The notes under the pieces are model-generated. The model searched no databases. It was given only the letters and a program-made list of their open reading frames with translations, and was not told the DNA's origin. Source: VRUE01 sp963718775 (GTDB lineage: Bacteria > Actinomycetota > Thermoleophilia > Solirubrobacterales > 70-9). Taken from it: a DNA stretch of 64,000 nt. Positions 39,076 through 48,243 of this stretch are shown in pieces; position 1 is the first letter of the stretch, and the number at the start of each line of letters is the position of its first letter. The position numbers and the translations under genes are program-made. Location of the stretch: NCBI GenBank assembly GCA_963718775.1, contig OY970377.1:1-64000 (forward strand), read 5' to 3'.

Positions 39076-40747
39076 CTAGCCGCCGAAGCGGTTGGTGATT
39101 GGCAACCGCCGATCGCGGCCGAACGCTCGCGGCGTGATGCGGATCCCCGGCGCCGCCTGGCGGCGCTTGTACTCGGAGCGGTCGACCATGCGGACGACCT
39201 CGTCGACGACGTCGGCCGGGAGGCCGGCGGCGATCATCTCCTCGCGGCCCTCGTCGCGCTCGACATAGGACTCGAGGATGCGGTCAAGCAGCTCGTAGGG
39301 GGGCAGCGAGTCGCTGTCGAACTGGTCGGGGCGCAGCTCCGCCGACGGCTCTCGCTCCAGCACCGAGGCAGGGATCAGCTCGCGCCCAGCGACCTCGTTG
39401 CGGTGGCGGACGAGCTCGTAGACAAGCGTCTTCGGCACGTCCTTGATCGCCGCGAAGCCGCCGGCCATGTCGCCGTAGAGGGTCGCGTAGCCGACCGACA
39501 TCTCGCTCTTGTTGCCGGTCGTGAGGACCAGCCAGCCGTGCTTGTTGGAGAGCGCCATCATCATGTTGCCCCGGATCCGCGCCTGGATGTTCTCGGCGGC
39601 CAGGTCGGGCTCCGAGGGCCGGGTCGGGTCGCGAGGCAGCGGCTCGTCGGCGGCCTCACCGCCGGCCGAGTTGCCAAAGGCGCCACGCAGGGAATTCTCG
39701 TACTCGGCCATCGCCGCCTCGATCGGGATCTCGACCAGCTCGACGCCGAGGCTTGCGGCGATATTCCGCGCATCGGCCTGTGTTTCAAAGCTCGAATGAG
39801 GCGAGGGCATGACCACGCAGCTGACGTTCTCGGCGCCGAGCGCATCGACGGCAAGCTGCGGCGACGAGCGCCGAGTCGATCCCGCCCGAGAGGGCGACGC
39901 CGACGTGGCGGAAGCCGTTCTTGAGCACGTAGTCGCGCAGGCCGAGGGTCAGGGCGGCGTAGACCTCGGCGAGGTCGCCAAGCGGCTCGGCGAGTCGGCC
40001 CGGAGCGGGGGAGGGCAGCTCGCAGACGAGCAGCTCCTCTTCGAACTGGGCGGCGCGGGCGAGCACCGTGCCGTCGGGAGCGACGACGAGGCTGTGCCCG
40101 TCGAAGACCAGCTCGTCCTGTCCACCGACCAGGTTGCAGAAGGCGAAGTGGGCGCCGTAGGCGCGGGCGCGCTCGGCGAACATCGCTTCGCGCTCGCGTC
40201 CCTTGCCGCGGTGATACGGCGAGCCCGACGGGTTGGCGATCAGGCTCGCGCCAGCCGCCGCCTCGCTGGAGGCCGGTGGGCCAGGCGCCCAAACGTCCTC
40301 GCAGATGGTCAGGCCGATCTTCTCGGTGGCGACGTCGAAGGTCGCCGGCTCCTCGCCTGGGACGAAGTAGCGCTGCTCGTCGAAGACGGAGTAGTTGGGC
40401 AGGCGGTTCTTGCGGTAGACGCCGCGCACGCCGCCGTCGGCGAGCACGGCGAGCGAGTTGTGTGCGTGGCGGAAGTCGCCGCCGCCGGCGACCGGCTCGG
40501 CGAAGCCGACCAGGGCGACGATCTCGCCGACGTCGCGCGCCAGCTCCTCGACGGCGCGCCGGTTGGCCTCGACGAAGTGCCGCTTCAGGTAGAGGTCCTC
40601 GGCCGGGTAGCCGGGCAGGCAGAGCTCGGGGAAGATGACCAGCTCGGCGCCCTTGTCGCGGGCGCGGCCAATCCACTCGGCGATCTTCGCGGCGTTGCCG
40701 TCGATGTCGCCGACCGTGGGGTCGATCTGGGCCAGGGCTATGCGCAA
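39076..40747 (-). CDS. nadE: Glutamine-dependent NAD+ synthetase (frameshift near 39855)
   Basis: Final step of NAD synthesis. The N-terminal nitrilase domain supplies ammonia from glutamine: Glu in IFPELCLPGYPAEDL, Lys in VYRKNRLPNYSVFD, Cys in LTICEDVWAPG. The C-terminal synthetase has the ATP loop GVALSGGIDSALVAA, then MVMPSPHSSFETQADARNIA, LVLTTGNKSEMSVGYATLYG and GGFAAIKDVPKTLVYELV. One extra base around 39851-39860, just after SGGIDSALVAA, breaks the frame; corrected, it has 556 residues. The start is probably TTG 40747 (LRIALAQIDPTVGD). Confidence 0.9.
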
Positions 40748-40791
40748 GCGAGGGTCCTCGGTGCGATCACGCCAGAAGTATCGCCGTCGGG

Positions 40792-40845
40792 GAGCGCGTT
40801 CGCCTTTTGTTGGGCTCAGCGCCACAAACAGCGAACGCACGCGCT
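40792..40845. repeat. Inverted repeat between nadE and a metalloprotease
   Basis: GAGCGCGTTCGCCTTTTGT (from 40792) pairs imperfectly with ACAAACAGCGAACGCACGCGCT (to 40845), with a 3-nt bulge. It lies in the gap between divergent genes. Confidence 0.6.
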
Positions 40846-40879
40846 GGGAAGCGCCTCACCTGCCTGTAGATTGCCGCGG

Positions 40880-42250
40880 ATGCGCCTGGGCTGGCGATTG
40901 GTGGGGGTGTCGCTCGCCTCGATGGCGTTGCTCTCGCTCGCCCCTGCCGCCGCGATGGCCGGCGATCAGTGGGTCTTCCGGGCGCCGGCGGCCCGACCGA
41001 CCGATCACCCGGACCCCAACCGAAACGCATACACGGTTCCGGAGGCGCCGAAGTCACCCGCCTGCACCCCGCACTTCTGCATCCACTGGGTGGCCGAGGG
41101 CATCGACGCGCCCAGCCTCGCGGACGCGAACGAAGATGGCGTGCCGGACTACGTCGACAGGGTGGCGGAGGTCGCCGAGCACGTCTACTCGGTCGAGAAC
41201 GGCAAGCTCGGCTGGCGCGACCCGAAGTCCGACGGGCGCAAGGGCGGCGGGCGCGGCAAGACCGACGTCTACCTGGACCAGATCGGCGGCGCTCTCTTCG
41301 GCTACGCGGCGCCGGACCGCGGTCAGGCGACGAAGGCGCACCGCTTGCCCCGCAGCCTGCACGGCTACCTCGTCATCGACAACGACTACGACCCGCGCGA
41401 GTTCCCCGGCACGACCCCTCAGCACGACCTCGAGGTCACCTTTGCCCACGAGTACAACCACATCCTCCAGTTCGGCTACGACGCCTACCAGGACGCCTGG
41501 TTCGCCGAGTCGAGCGCGGTCTGGATGGAGGATCAGGTCTACGACGACATCGACGACTACCTGCGCTACGTGCGGCGCTGGGTGAAGCGCTTCGATACGC
41601 CGCTGACAGCGAACTCGATCAAGGAGTACGGCTCGGCGGTCTGGGCAAAGTGGCTGACGCACCGCTACGGCCGCGCGATCGTGCGCCAAGCCTGGGCACG
41701 GGCCGTGCACACCAGGCCCGGCGGCTTCTCGGTTGCCGCCTACAACGCGGCGATCGAGGCTGCGGGTGGCTCCGATTTCGCCCGCGACTTCAGCCGCTTC
41801 GCCCGCGACCTACCCGAGTGGCGAACCGACAGCGCCTTTCCGGAAGGAAGCTCCTACCCGGATGTCTCGCGGCAGGGCGGCCTGCCGCTCGACGGACGCG
41901 AGCTCCACAGGCGGCTCAACCACACCACCTTCCAGCTGCTGCGGCTGCACGCGCACAGCGGACGTGCGGTAGAGGTCAGCGTCGAGGCGCCGCGCGGCAT
42001 CGCCGCCGGCCTCGCCCTGGTCGGACGGATCGGCAGCGAGCGCGCCGGTCGCACCGTCTCGGCACTGCGCTTCGCGCCACGCGGGGGCAGCATGGTGGCG
42101 CGGCTGGCGCGGCCGGGACGCTTCGATCGGCTCACCGCGGTGCTGGTTAACGCTGACACCGCCGCCTCCGGCTTCAGCGCCCGGCGCCTCGATTGGGCCT
42201 ACTTGACGGACAGCGCGCCGTTTCGCGCCTCGGCACGGTTGATTCGCTGA
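40880..42250 (+). CDS. Secreted HExxH-like metalloprotease (MXAN_6640-type)
   Basis: 456 residues with a cleaved signal (RLVGVSLASMALLSLAPAAAMA). The zinc-binding helix is VTFAHEYNHILQFGYDAYQD (HExxH) followed by AWFAESSAVWMEDQVYDDID, where the Glu of the WFAE segment is the likely third ligand. Before it, DANEDGVPDYVDRVAEVAE resembles a calcium loop. The C-terminal part is beta-rich. Relatives are called putative metalloproteases; the substrate is unknown. The last 52 bp overlap the end of the convergent WS/DGAT gene. Confidence 0.8.
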   Translation: MRLGWRLVGVSLASMALLSLAPAAAMAGDQWVFRAPAARPTDHPDPNRNAYTVPEAPKSPACTPHFCIHWVAEGIDAPSLADANEDGVPDYVDRVAEVAEHVYSVENGKLGWRDPKSDGRKGGGRGKTDVYLDQIGGALFGYAAPDRGQATKAHRLPRSLHGYLVIDNDYDPREFPGTTPQHDLEVTFAHEYNHILQFGYDAYQDAWFAESSAVWMEDQVYDDIDDYLRYVRRWVKRFDTPLTANSIKEYGSAVWAKWLTHRYGRAIVRQAWARAVHTRPGGFSVAAYNAAIEAAGGSDFARDFSRFARDLPEWRTDSAFPEGSSYPDVSRQGGLPLDGRELHRRLNHTTFQLLRLHAHSGRAVEVSVEAPRGIAAGLALVGRIGSERAGRTVSALRFAPRGGSMVARLARPGRFDRLTAVLVNADTAASGFSARRLDWAYLTDSAPFRASARLIR

Positions 42251-43614
42251 GGCGCGCCGGTGATCTCGGCGATCGCGCCTTCGAGGTCGAGGCCGAAGCT
42301 GTCGAGGTCGCCCATCGCGTCGTAGTCGCCGATCAGGCCGAAGTTGACCTGGCCGTTGTAGGACATGATCCCTACGCAGAGCGCCTGGCGGCGAGCCAGG
42401 GGAACCATCGGGAAGATCGCCTCCATCGGACGCCCCAGCACGTAGAGCGGGAACTGCGGCCCCGGCACGTTGGTGACGACGAGGTTGAAGAAGCGCTGAG
42501 CGGGCTGCAGGCGGGCGGCCTGCGAGGCGATCGTCGTCGGGGCGAAATCGACCACGCGGGTGAGGATCTCGGCGCCGACGGCCTGGCCTGAGCCCTTCAG
42601 GTCGCCCATCGTCTCGGTGAGCAGGTGGAGGCGCTGGACCGGGTCCTCGCACCAGACCGGCAGCGGCGCCATCATCGCCGAGATGCGGTTGCCGAGCGCG
42701 CCACGCTCCTCCTGGGCGCGGACGCTGACAGGCACCAGGGCGCGCATCTCGAGGCCGTCGGTGTCCTCGCCGCGGGCGCGCAGGTAGTTGCCGATCGCCC
42801 CGGTCACGACGGAGAGGACGACGTCGTTGACGGTGCCGCCGTGCTGGTTCTTGACCTGCTTGAGCGCCTCGAGGTTCGTGCGCACGAAGGCGATGCGGCG
42901 ATGCGGCCCGATCTCGACGTTGAACGGGGTCGACGGCGCCGACATGCCGGCGCCGATCACCTTGCTCGTCGCGCCGATGCCGTTGAGCACTTGGCGCGGC
43001 CCGCGCAGGGTGGCGCGGACGCCGCGGGCGAACTCGCGCGGGCTGGTGGCGCGTTCGCGCAGCGCGTCGCCGAGCAGCTGCAGGTCGGTCGGCTCGGGGC
43101 GCGGCGCCCACTTGGGCGGCATCGCCGGCGGGTTGGCCGGTTCCTTCTCGAGGTCGAAGAGGACGGTGGTGATGTCGACCCCGGAGATGCCGTCGACGAG
43201 GGCGTGGTGGCTCTTGCCGACGATCGCGAAGCGTCCGTCGTCGAGGCCCTCGACCAGCCAGAGCTCCCAGAGCGGCTTGCTGCGGTCGAGCTGCTGGGAG
43301 AAGATCCGCGCCGCGAGGTTGCGCAGCTGCTCCTCGGAGCCCGGCGCCGGCAGCGCGGTCTGGCGCACGTGGTAGTTGAGGTTGAGGTGAGGGTCGTCGA
43401 CCCAGACCGGCCGGCCCTGGCCGAAGGGGACGAAGCGCAGCTTCTGGCGGAAGCGGGGGACGAGGTGCAGGCGCGAGGCGATGTGGTCGCGGAACTCGTC
43501 GTGGCTCGGTGCCGGCCCCTCGAAGATGCTGGTCGAGGCGACGTGCATGTGGGCGCCGGCTCGCTCCATGTGGAGGAAGGAGGAATCGAGCCCAGTCAGC
43601 CGGTCTGCACTCAC
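42199..43614 (-). CDS. Wax ester synthase / diacylglycerol acyltransferase
   Basis: WS/DGAT family enzyme that esterifies acyl-CoA to long-chain alcohols or diacylglycerol for storage lipid, common in actinobacteria. The catalytic motif HHxxxDG is present in GKSHHALVDGISGVDITTV. The N terminus LTGLDSSFLHMERAGAHMHV and the C-terminal NLVVTNVPGPQFPLYVLGRP (family motif NVPGP) are diagnostic. The start is GTG 43614, giving 471 residues. An apparent 851-residue reading frame joining it to dinB is produced by a frameshift in dinB, not by a gene fusion. Confidence 0.93.
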   Translation of the reverse strand: MSADRLTGLDSSFLHMERAGAHMHVASTSIFEGPAPSHDEFRDHIASRLHLVPRFRQKLRFVPFGQGRPVWVDDPHLNLNYHVRQTALPAPGSEEQLRNLAARIFSQQLDRSKPLWELWLVEGLDDGRFAIVGKSHHALVDGISGVDITTVLFDLEKEPANPPAMPPKWAPRPEPTDLQLLGDALRERATSPREFARGVRATLRGPRQVLNGIGATSKVIGAGMSAPSTPFNVEIGPHRRIAFVRTNLEALKQVKNQHGGTVNDVVLSVVTGAIGNYLRARGEDTDGLEMRALVPVSVRAQEERGALGNRISAMMAPLPVWCEDPVQRLHLLTETMGDLKGSGQAVGAEILTRVVDFAPTTIASQAARLQPAQRFFNLVVTNVPGPQFPLYVLGRPMEAIFPMVPLARRQALCVGIMSYNGQVNFGLIGDYDAMGDLDSFGLDLEGAIAEITGAPQRINRAEARNGALSVK

Positions 43615-43667
43615 CCGGCAATCTTCGCACACGCTCAAAGGGTTCCTGCGCAGCGCAGACGAGCGGA

Positions 43668-44754
43668 TCAGCTGCTGAGGCCGAGTTGCAGCTGTGCTTC
43701 GGGCGCCTCGTCCTGCTCGTCTGAATCCTCGCTGCCGAAGCCGGCGAGCCGGACGCCGAGCAGGCGCACCGGACGCTGCGGATCGTAGGCGCGGAGCAGA
43801 TCGAGCGCTACGGGGTCCGACTATGGCTGGGTCGTTCGTCGGCGCGTCGACCGTGTGCGAGCGGCTGACGTTGGTCCAGTCGTCGAGGCGGATCTTGATC
43901 CCGATCGTGCGGCCCTCGAGCTCGCGCTTGCCCAGGCGGCGGCAGAGCTCGGCGGAGAGCTCTGCCAGGTGACTCTCCAGCTCGGCCCGGTCGCTGACGT
44001 CGACGTCGAAGGTGATCTCGGTCGACTGTGACTTGGTCTCGCGGACGACGGTGATCGGGGTGTCGTCTTCGAAGCGCGCGCGACTGTGCAGCCAGCGCCC
44101 TTGCCGGGGCCCGAAGGACTGCTCGAGAACGGTGGTGTCCTGCCCGCGCAGCTCCGCCAGGGTGCGGATCCCCATCGCCTCTAGCTTGGCGACCGTCTTG
44201 GGGCCGATGCCGGGGATCAGGCCGGGGGAGTCGCCGCAGAAGCGCTCCAGCGCCTGCTCGCGCGAGAGCACGACTAGTCCCGCGGGCTTGCCCAGCTCGC
44301 TGGTGATCTTCGCCAGCATGCGGCTCTCCGAGATCCCGATCGAGCAGGTCAGCCCGGTCTCGGCGAGGATCTCGGCGGCGATCCGCCGCATCGTCGCCTT
44401 CGGCGAGAAGAGCCCGGTCAGGTCGATGTAGGCCTCGTCGAGGCCGACGACCTCGACCGTCTCGGCGTTGCGCCGCAGCACCGCCATCACCTCACCGGAG
44501 GCCTCCCGGTAGGCGGCGAAGTCGGGTTGCAGATAGACGGCATTCGGCAGGCGTCGCCGCGCCACCGCCGCCGGCATCGCCGAATGGATCCCGGCCAGCT
44601 TGCGCGCCTCATAGCTCGCCGTGGTCACCACCGCCCGTGGGCCGGAGCCACAGACGACCACCGGCTTTCCCTTCAGCTCCGGCCGCCGCCGCAGCTCCAC
44701 CGACGCGTAGAAGGCGTCCATGTCGAGATGGGCGATTGTCCGCGAAGCGGCCAT
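43668..44754 (-). CDS. dinB: DNA polymerase IV (frameshift near 43822)
   Basis: Y-family translesion polymerase. Visible motifs are IAHLDMDAFYASVELRRRPE (metal Asp), VVTTASYEARKLAGIHSAMP, VEVVGLDEAYIDLTGLF (Asp-Glu pair), CSIGISESRMLAKITSELGK and the helix-hairpin-helix LIPGIGPKTVAKLEAMGI. The little-finger domain runs into a break at GGACCCCGTA: with one C fewer the frame continues GPVALDLLRAYDPQRPVRLL and ends in QLQLGLSS at 43668, which looks like a C-terminal clamp-binding tail. The corrected length is 361 residues. Confidence 0.9.
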
Positions 44755-44807
44755 ACGCCGATGGTAGGCGGGGGCAGGGACGGGATGGGCCTCTTAGACT
44801 TCGCGCA

Positions 44808-45089
44808 ATGGCTTCTCCTGAGGCGAAGAATCTCGAGGCGATCTCCAAGGCGATCGACCAGCACAACTCGAGCTGTCCGTTTCCGGCGGCTGAGGTGCGG
44901 ATGAACCCCTTCGAGGTCGAACGGCTGGGCTGGGACCAGATTCGCGGCCTGCCAGTCGTGCCCGACGCCGAGATCGGCACCGGCCGCTTCCGCATCGTCT
45001 GCTCGCGCGACATCGACGGCGAGGGCCTCGAGGAGACCGAGGCGATCGGCCGAGAGGTCGAGACGGCGGTTCCGGTCGTCAACAACTAG
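44808..45089 (+). CDS. Small hypothetical protein
   Basis: 93 residues beginning MASPEAKNLEAISKAIDQHN. It contains EVRMNPFEVERLGWDQIRGL and GRFRIVCSRDIDGEG, with no membrane segment or known motif that I recognise. The GC-rich third positions support coding. It is divergent from dinB (53 bp) and convergent with the ccdA-like gene, with a terminator-like palindrome in between. Confidence 0.65.
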   Translation: MASPEAKNLEAISKAIDQHNSSCPFPAAEVRMNPFEVERLGWDQIRGLPVVPDAEIGTGRFRIVCSRDIDGEGLEETEAIGREVETAVPVVNN

Positions 45090-45090
45090 C

Positions 45091-45134
45091 GAGACCGCGT
45101 CAACCCGCGTATATGGCGGGCTGAGACGGTCTCG
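45091..45134. terminator. Bidirectional terminator-like palindrome
   Basis: GAGACCGCGTCAACCCGC (45091-45108) pairs with GCGGGCTGAGACGGTCTC (45117-45134) with a few mismatches, filling the 49-bp gap between two convergent stops. Confidence 0.6.
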
Positions 45135-45138
45135 GCGC

Positions 45139-45900
45139 TCAGACGGAGTTCCAGAAGTCGAGGCCGAGGCCGCTGAGCCAGCTCTGGGCGTCGGCGTTGA
45201 GCTGGGTCAGCTGGTCGGTCCAGATCAGCACGCCCATCGCGATCAGGATCAGGCCGCCGGTCGCGACTATCGCCTGGTAGTGGCGCTTGACGACGGTGAA
45301 TGCCGTGGTCATTCGCGAGAAGGCGATCGCGGTGAGCAGGAAGGGGATCGCCAGGCCGGCCGAGTAGACGAGCAGTAGGAAAGCGCCGTGGGCGGCCGAG
45401 CCCGAGAGCGAGGCGGCGGTGAGGATCGCGCCGAGGGTGGGGCCGATGCAGGGGGTCCAGGCGATCGCGAAGGCGGCGCCGGCGACGATAGGGCCGCCCT
45501 TGCCGGCGCGCTCGAGCAGGGCGTCGACGTGCCACTCGCGGTTGAGCCGGGTGACGAAGAGCGAGGCGACGAAGAGGACGCCCATGGCGACGATCAGCGC
45601 CGCGGCGACTTTGGTGAGCAGCTCCTCGTGATCTTGGAAGGCCGAGCCGAGCGCCGTGGCGGTCAGCCCCTCAGCGATGAAGATCGCCGAGAAGCTGGCG
45701 ACGAAGAGCAGGCTGGGGCCGAGGATGCGCCGCCAGCCGGCGTTCTCCAGCTCGTTGGCGGAGACGCCGCTGACAGCGGAGAGGTAGCCGGGGACGAGTG
45801 GCAGCACGCAGGGAGAGAGGAAGGAAACGATGCCGGCGGCGAGGGCGGCGAAGATGCCGACGCCGGCGGCGGGATCGGTGCTCAATGCAGCGAGGATCAC
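45139..45900 (-). CDS. CcdA/DsbD-type cytochrome c biogenesis membrane protein
   Basis: A 253-residue protein with six hydrophobic segments. It carries the two redox Cys in the LysE/DsbD pattern: SFLSPCVLPLVPGYLSAVSG in the first span and AIAWTPCIGPTLGAILTAA in the fourth. CcdA carries electrons from cytoplasmic thioredoxin to outer thiol-disulfide proteins for haem attachment or disulfide repair. No resB or resC lies beside it here. The start is GTG 45900, with the divergent FUSC gene only 20 bp away. Confidence 0.88.
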   Translation of the reverse strand: MILAALSTDPAAGVGIFAALAAGIVSFLSPCVLPLVPGYLSAVSGVSANELENAGWRRILGPSLLFVASFSAIFIAEGLTATALGSAFQDHEELLTKVAAALIVAMGVLFVASLFVTRLNREWHVDALLERAGKGGPIVAGAAFAIAWTPCIGPTLGAILTAASLSGSAAHGAFLLLVYSAGLAIPFLLTAIAFSRMTTAFTVVKRHYQAIVATGGLILIAMGVLIWTDQLTQLNADAQSWLSGLGLDFWNSV

Positions 45901-45920
45901 GACCCTTCAGGCTACCCGGC

Positions 45921-46966
45921 GTGTCGCTCTTCGCGATCGGTCCCAGCGAGCCCGGCCCTGCCCTGCGCCGGGGGGCGCTGGTTGCGATCCCGGTCGGCCT
46001 GGCTCTACTCCTGGAGCTCGGGCTCGACAGTCCAACCAAGGGAGCGATCGGTACCGGCGCCCTGCTGGCCGGCTTCCCGGGGCTCGACGCCCCGGCCCGG
46101 ACCCGGGCCGCCTGGCAGGCCGCAGTGGCGCCGTTGATCGGCCTTGCCGCAGCCCTCGGCGTCCTCACTGGCTCCAACGCCTTTCTCGCCGTCGCGGCGA
46201 TGGCCATCGTCGGCGCCGCTGCCGGCTACTGCTTCTCCGTCTCGCTGCGCTTCGCGATCTTCGGCCTCTCGGTGGCGCTCTCGCTGCTGATCACGCAGGG
46301 GCTGCCGCTCGATCTCGCCGACACGCTTCCCGCGATGCTCCTCGCTACCGCCGGAGGACTGCTGCAAGCGGCCTTCTCGGCGTGCGTATGGATCGCCGGG
46401 GATCGCGAGGAGGAGGAGGAGGAGGAGGAGCGAACGCCTGGAGCGGCCGCGCCGCTCTGGCCGCCCTGCGCGCCAACTTCACCATGAGCTCGGTCAGCTT
46501 TCGTCACGCCCTGCGCTTTGGCGCTGCCCTCGCCGCCGGTGTCGCCGCCTACTGGCTGCTGGGAATCAGCGAACACGGCTTCTGGATCCCACTGACGATT
46601 CTCTTCGTCCTGCGCCCGCAAAGGGATGAAACGTTCGATCGCCTGATCCTGCGGGCGATCGGTACCGCGTTCGGCCTCGTCTTCGCCACCGCCCTCTCCA
46701 AGGCGCTCGGCGGTGACGGCATCGCCATCGCGGTTGCGCTGACCATCGCGACCGCCTTCGCCTACGGACTGCTCACCGTCCAGTACGCGCTCTTCACGGC
46801 GGCGATCACCACCTACGCGGTGCTGCTTGCCGACTCGATCGGCGCGCCGGCCCTGCGCGCGGCAGGCGAGCGGGGGTTCGCGACGGCGATTGGCATCGCG
46901 ATCTCGGCCGCCGCATTCCTGCTCTGGTCGAACCCGCGAGAAGGGCAAAGCGACGAAAGCCGCTAG
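45921..46966 (+). pseudogene. FUSC-family membrane protein, frameshifted at a GAG repeat
   Basis: The first frame (GTG 45921) encodes five or six membrane segments (GALVAIPVGLALLLELGLDS, AAVAPLIGLAAALGVLTG). After a run of seven or eight GAG codons at about 46408-46431 the protein continues in another frame with RHALRFGAALAAGVAAYWLL and GFWIPLTILFVLRPQRDETF, the FUSC/aromatic-acid-exporter signature. Adding one base near 46432 joins them into about 348 residues. Either the repeat was misread or the gene is phase-variable or broken. The role is probably small-molecule or aromatic-acid efflux. Confidence 0.7.
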
Positions 46967-47027
46967 ATTTCTTGGCCAGGCAGCCAAACTCGTCCGCGGG
47001 GGCGCGGCGATTACACAGGAGCAGACT

Positions 47028-48221
47028 TTGAGCAACCGCACGTTCGTGATCGGGGTCGGCATGACCAAGTTCGAGAAGCCCGGCTCGAAGGAGGGCGACT
47101 ACCCGGACTGGGCCAAGGAGGCGGGGGAGAAGGCGCTCGCCGACGCCGGCATTCCTTACACGGACGTCGAGCAGGCCTACGCGGGCTACTGCTACGGCGA
47201 CTCGACCTACGGCCAGCGCGCTCTGTACCAGCTTGGCCTCACCGGGATCCCGGTCGTCAACGTCAACAACAACTGCTCGACCGGCTCCTCGGCGCTCTTC
47301 CTGGCCCGCCAGGCGGTCAAGGGCGGCCTCGTCGACTGCGCGCTCGCGCTCGGCTTCGAGAAGATGGAGCCGGGCTCGCTGGGCGTCAAGTACACCGACC
47401 GCACCAACGCGCTCGACAAGCACGCGATGCGGATGTTCGAGATCCGCGACCCCGAGTCCTCGCCGCCGGCGCCGCAGATGTTCGGCAACGCCGGGCGCGA
47501 CCACATGGAGAAGTTCGGCTCCAACCCCGACCACTACGCCTGGATCGGCTGGAAGAACCACAAGCACTCGGTCAACAACCCCTACGCCCAGTTCCAGGAC
47601 GAGTACACGATCGAGGACATCAAGGCGGCGAAGATGATCCACGACCCGCTGACCAAGCTGCAGTGCTCGCCGACCTCAGACGGCTCGGCCTGCGCGATCG
47701 TCGCTTCCGAGCGCTACGTCGACGAGCACGACCTCTGGGGCAAAGCGATCGAGATCGCCGGCCAGTCGATGGTCACCGACCTCTCCTCGACCTTCGCGGA
47801 GGGGACCGATTGCATGAAGATCGTCGGCGCCGACATGTCCAAGCAGGCCGCCAACGAGGCCTACGAGGAGGCCTCCGTGAGCGCCGAGGAAGTCGACGTC
47901 TGCGAGCTGCACGACTGCTTCAGCGCCAACGAGCTGATCACCTATGAAGCGCTCGGCTTCGCGGCCGAAGGCGAGGCCCACAAGCTGGTCGAGGAAGAGG
48001 CGACCACCTACGGCGGCAAGGTCGTCGTAAACCCGTCCGGCGGGCTGATTTCCAAGGGACACCCGCTCGGCGCGACCGGGCTCGCGCAGTGCTCGGAACT
48101 GACCTGGCAGCTGCGTGGCGAAGCCGACAAGCGGCAGGTCGACGGCGCCAAGATCGCTTTGCAGCACAACATCGGCCTCGGCGGCGCAGCCGTGGTCACC
48201 GTCTACAAGCCAGTCGCCTAG
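47028..48221 (+). CDS. SCP-x-type thiolase / lipid-transfer protein
   Basis: A 397-residue thiolase-fold protein. The nucleophile Cys is in VVNVNNNCSTGSSALFLARQ; the other active-site segments are DVCELHDCFSANELITYEAL and NPSGGLISKGHPLGATGLAQ (His and Gly loop). This is the sterol-carrier or SCP2-thiolase branch, acting in beta-oxidation or steroid side-chain chemistry. A TTG at 47028 after AGGAGCAGAC is the likely start (MSNRTFVIGVGMTKFEKPG). An SDR gene follows 22 bp later. Confidence 0.9.
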   Translation: MSNRTFVIGVGMTKFEKPGSKEGDYPDWAKEAGEKALADAGIPYTDVEQAYAGYCYGDSTYGQRALYQLGLTGIPVVNVNNNCSTGSSALFLARQAVKGGLVDCALALGFEKMEPGSLGVKYTDRTNALDKHAMRMFEIRDPESSPPAPQMFGNAGRDHMEKFGSNPDHYAWIGWKNHKHSVNNPYAQFQDEYTIEDIKAAKMIHDPLTKLQCSPTSDGSACAIVASERYVDEHDLWGKAIEIAGQSMVTDLSSTFAEGTDCMKIVGADMSKQAANEAYEEASVSAEEVDVCELHDCFSANELITYEALGFAAEGEAHKLVEEEATTYGGKVVVNPSGGLISKGHPLGATGLAQCSELTWQLRGEADKRQVDGAKIALQHNIGLGGAAVVTVYKPVA

Positions 48222-48243
48222 GGCGCTGGAGGAGGAGGGCACG

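Noticed and set aside
39809..42250. An 813-aa open frame upstream of the metalloprotease
   Set aside because: The first 350 codons are antisense to nadE; the signal peptide at 40880 marks the true start.
42199..44754. An apparent 851-aa fusion of DNA polymerase IV and a WS/DGAT acyltransferase
   Set aside because: It arises from one extra C in dinB; with correction dinB stops at 43668 and the acyltransferase starts at its own GTG 43614.
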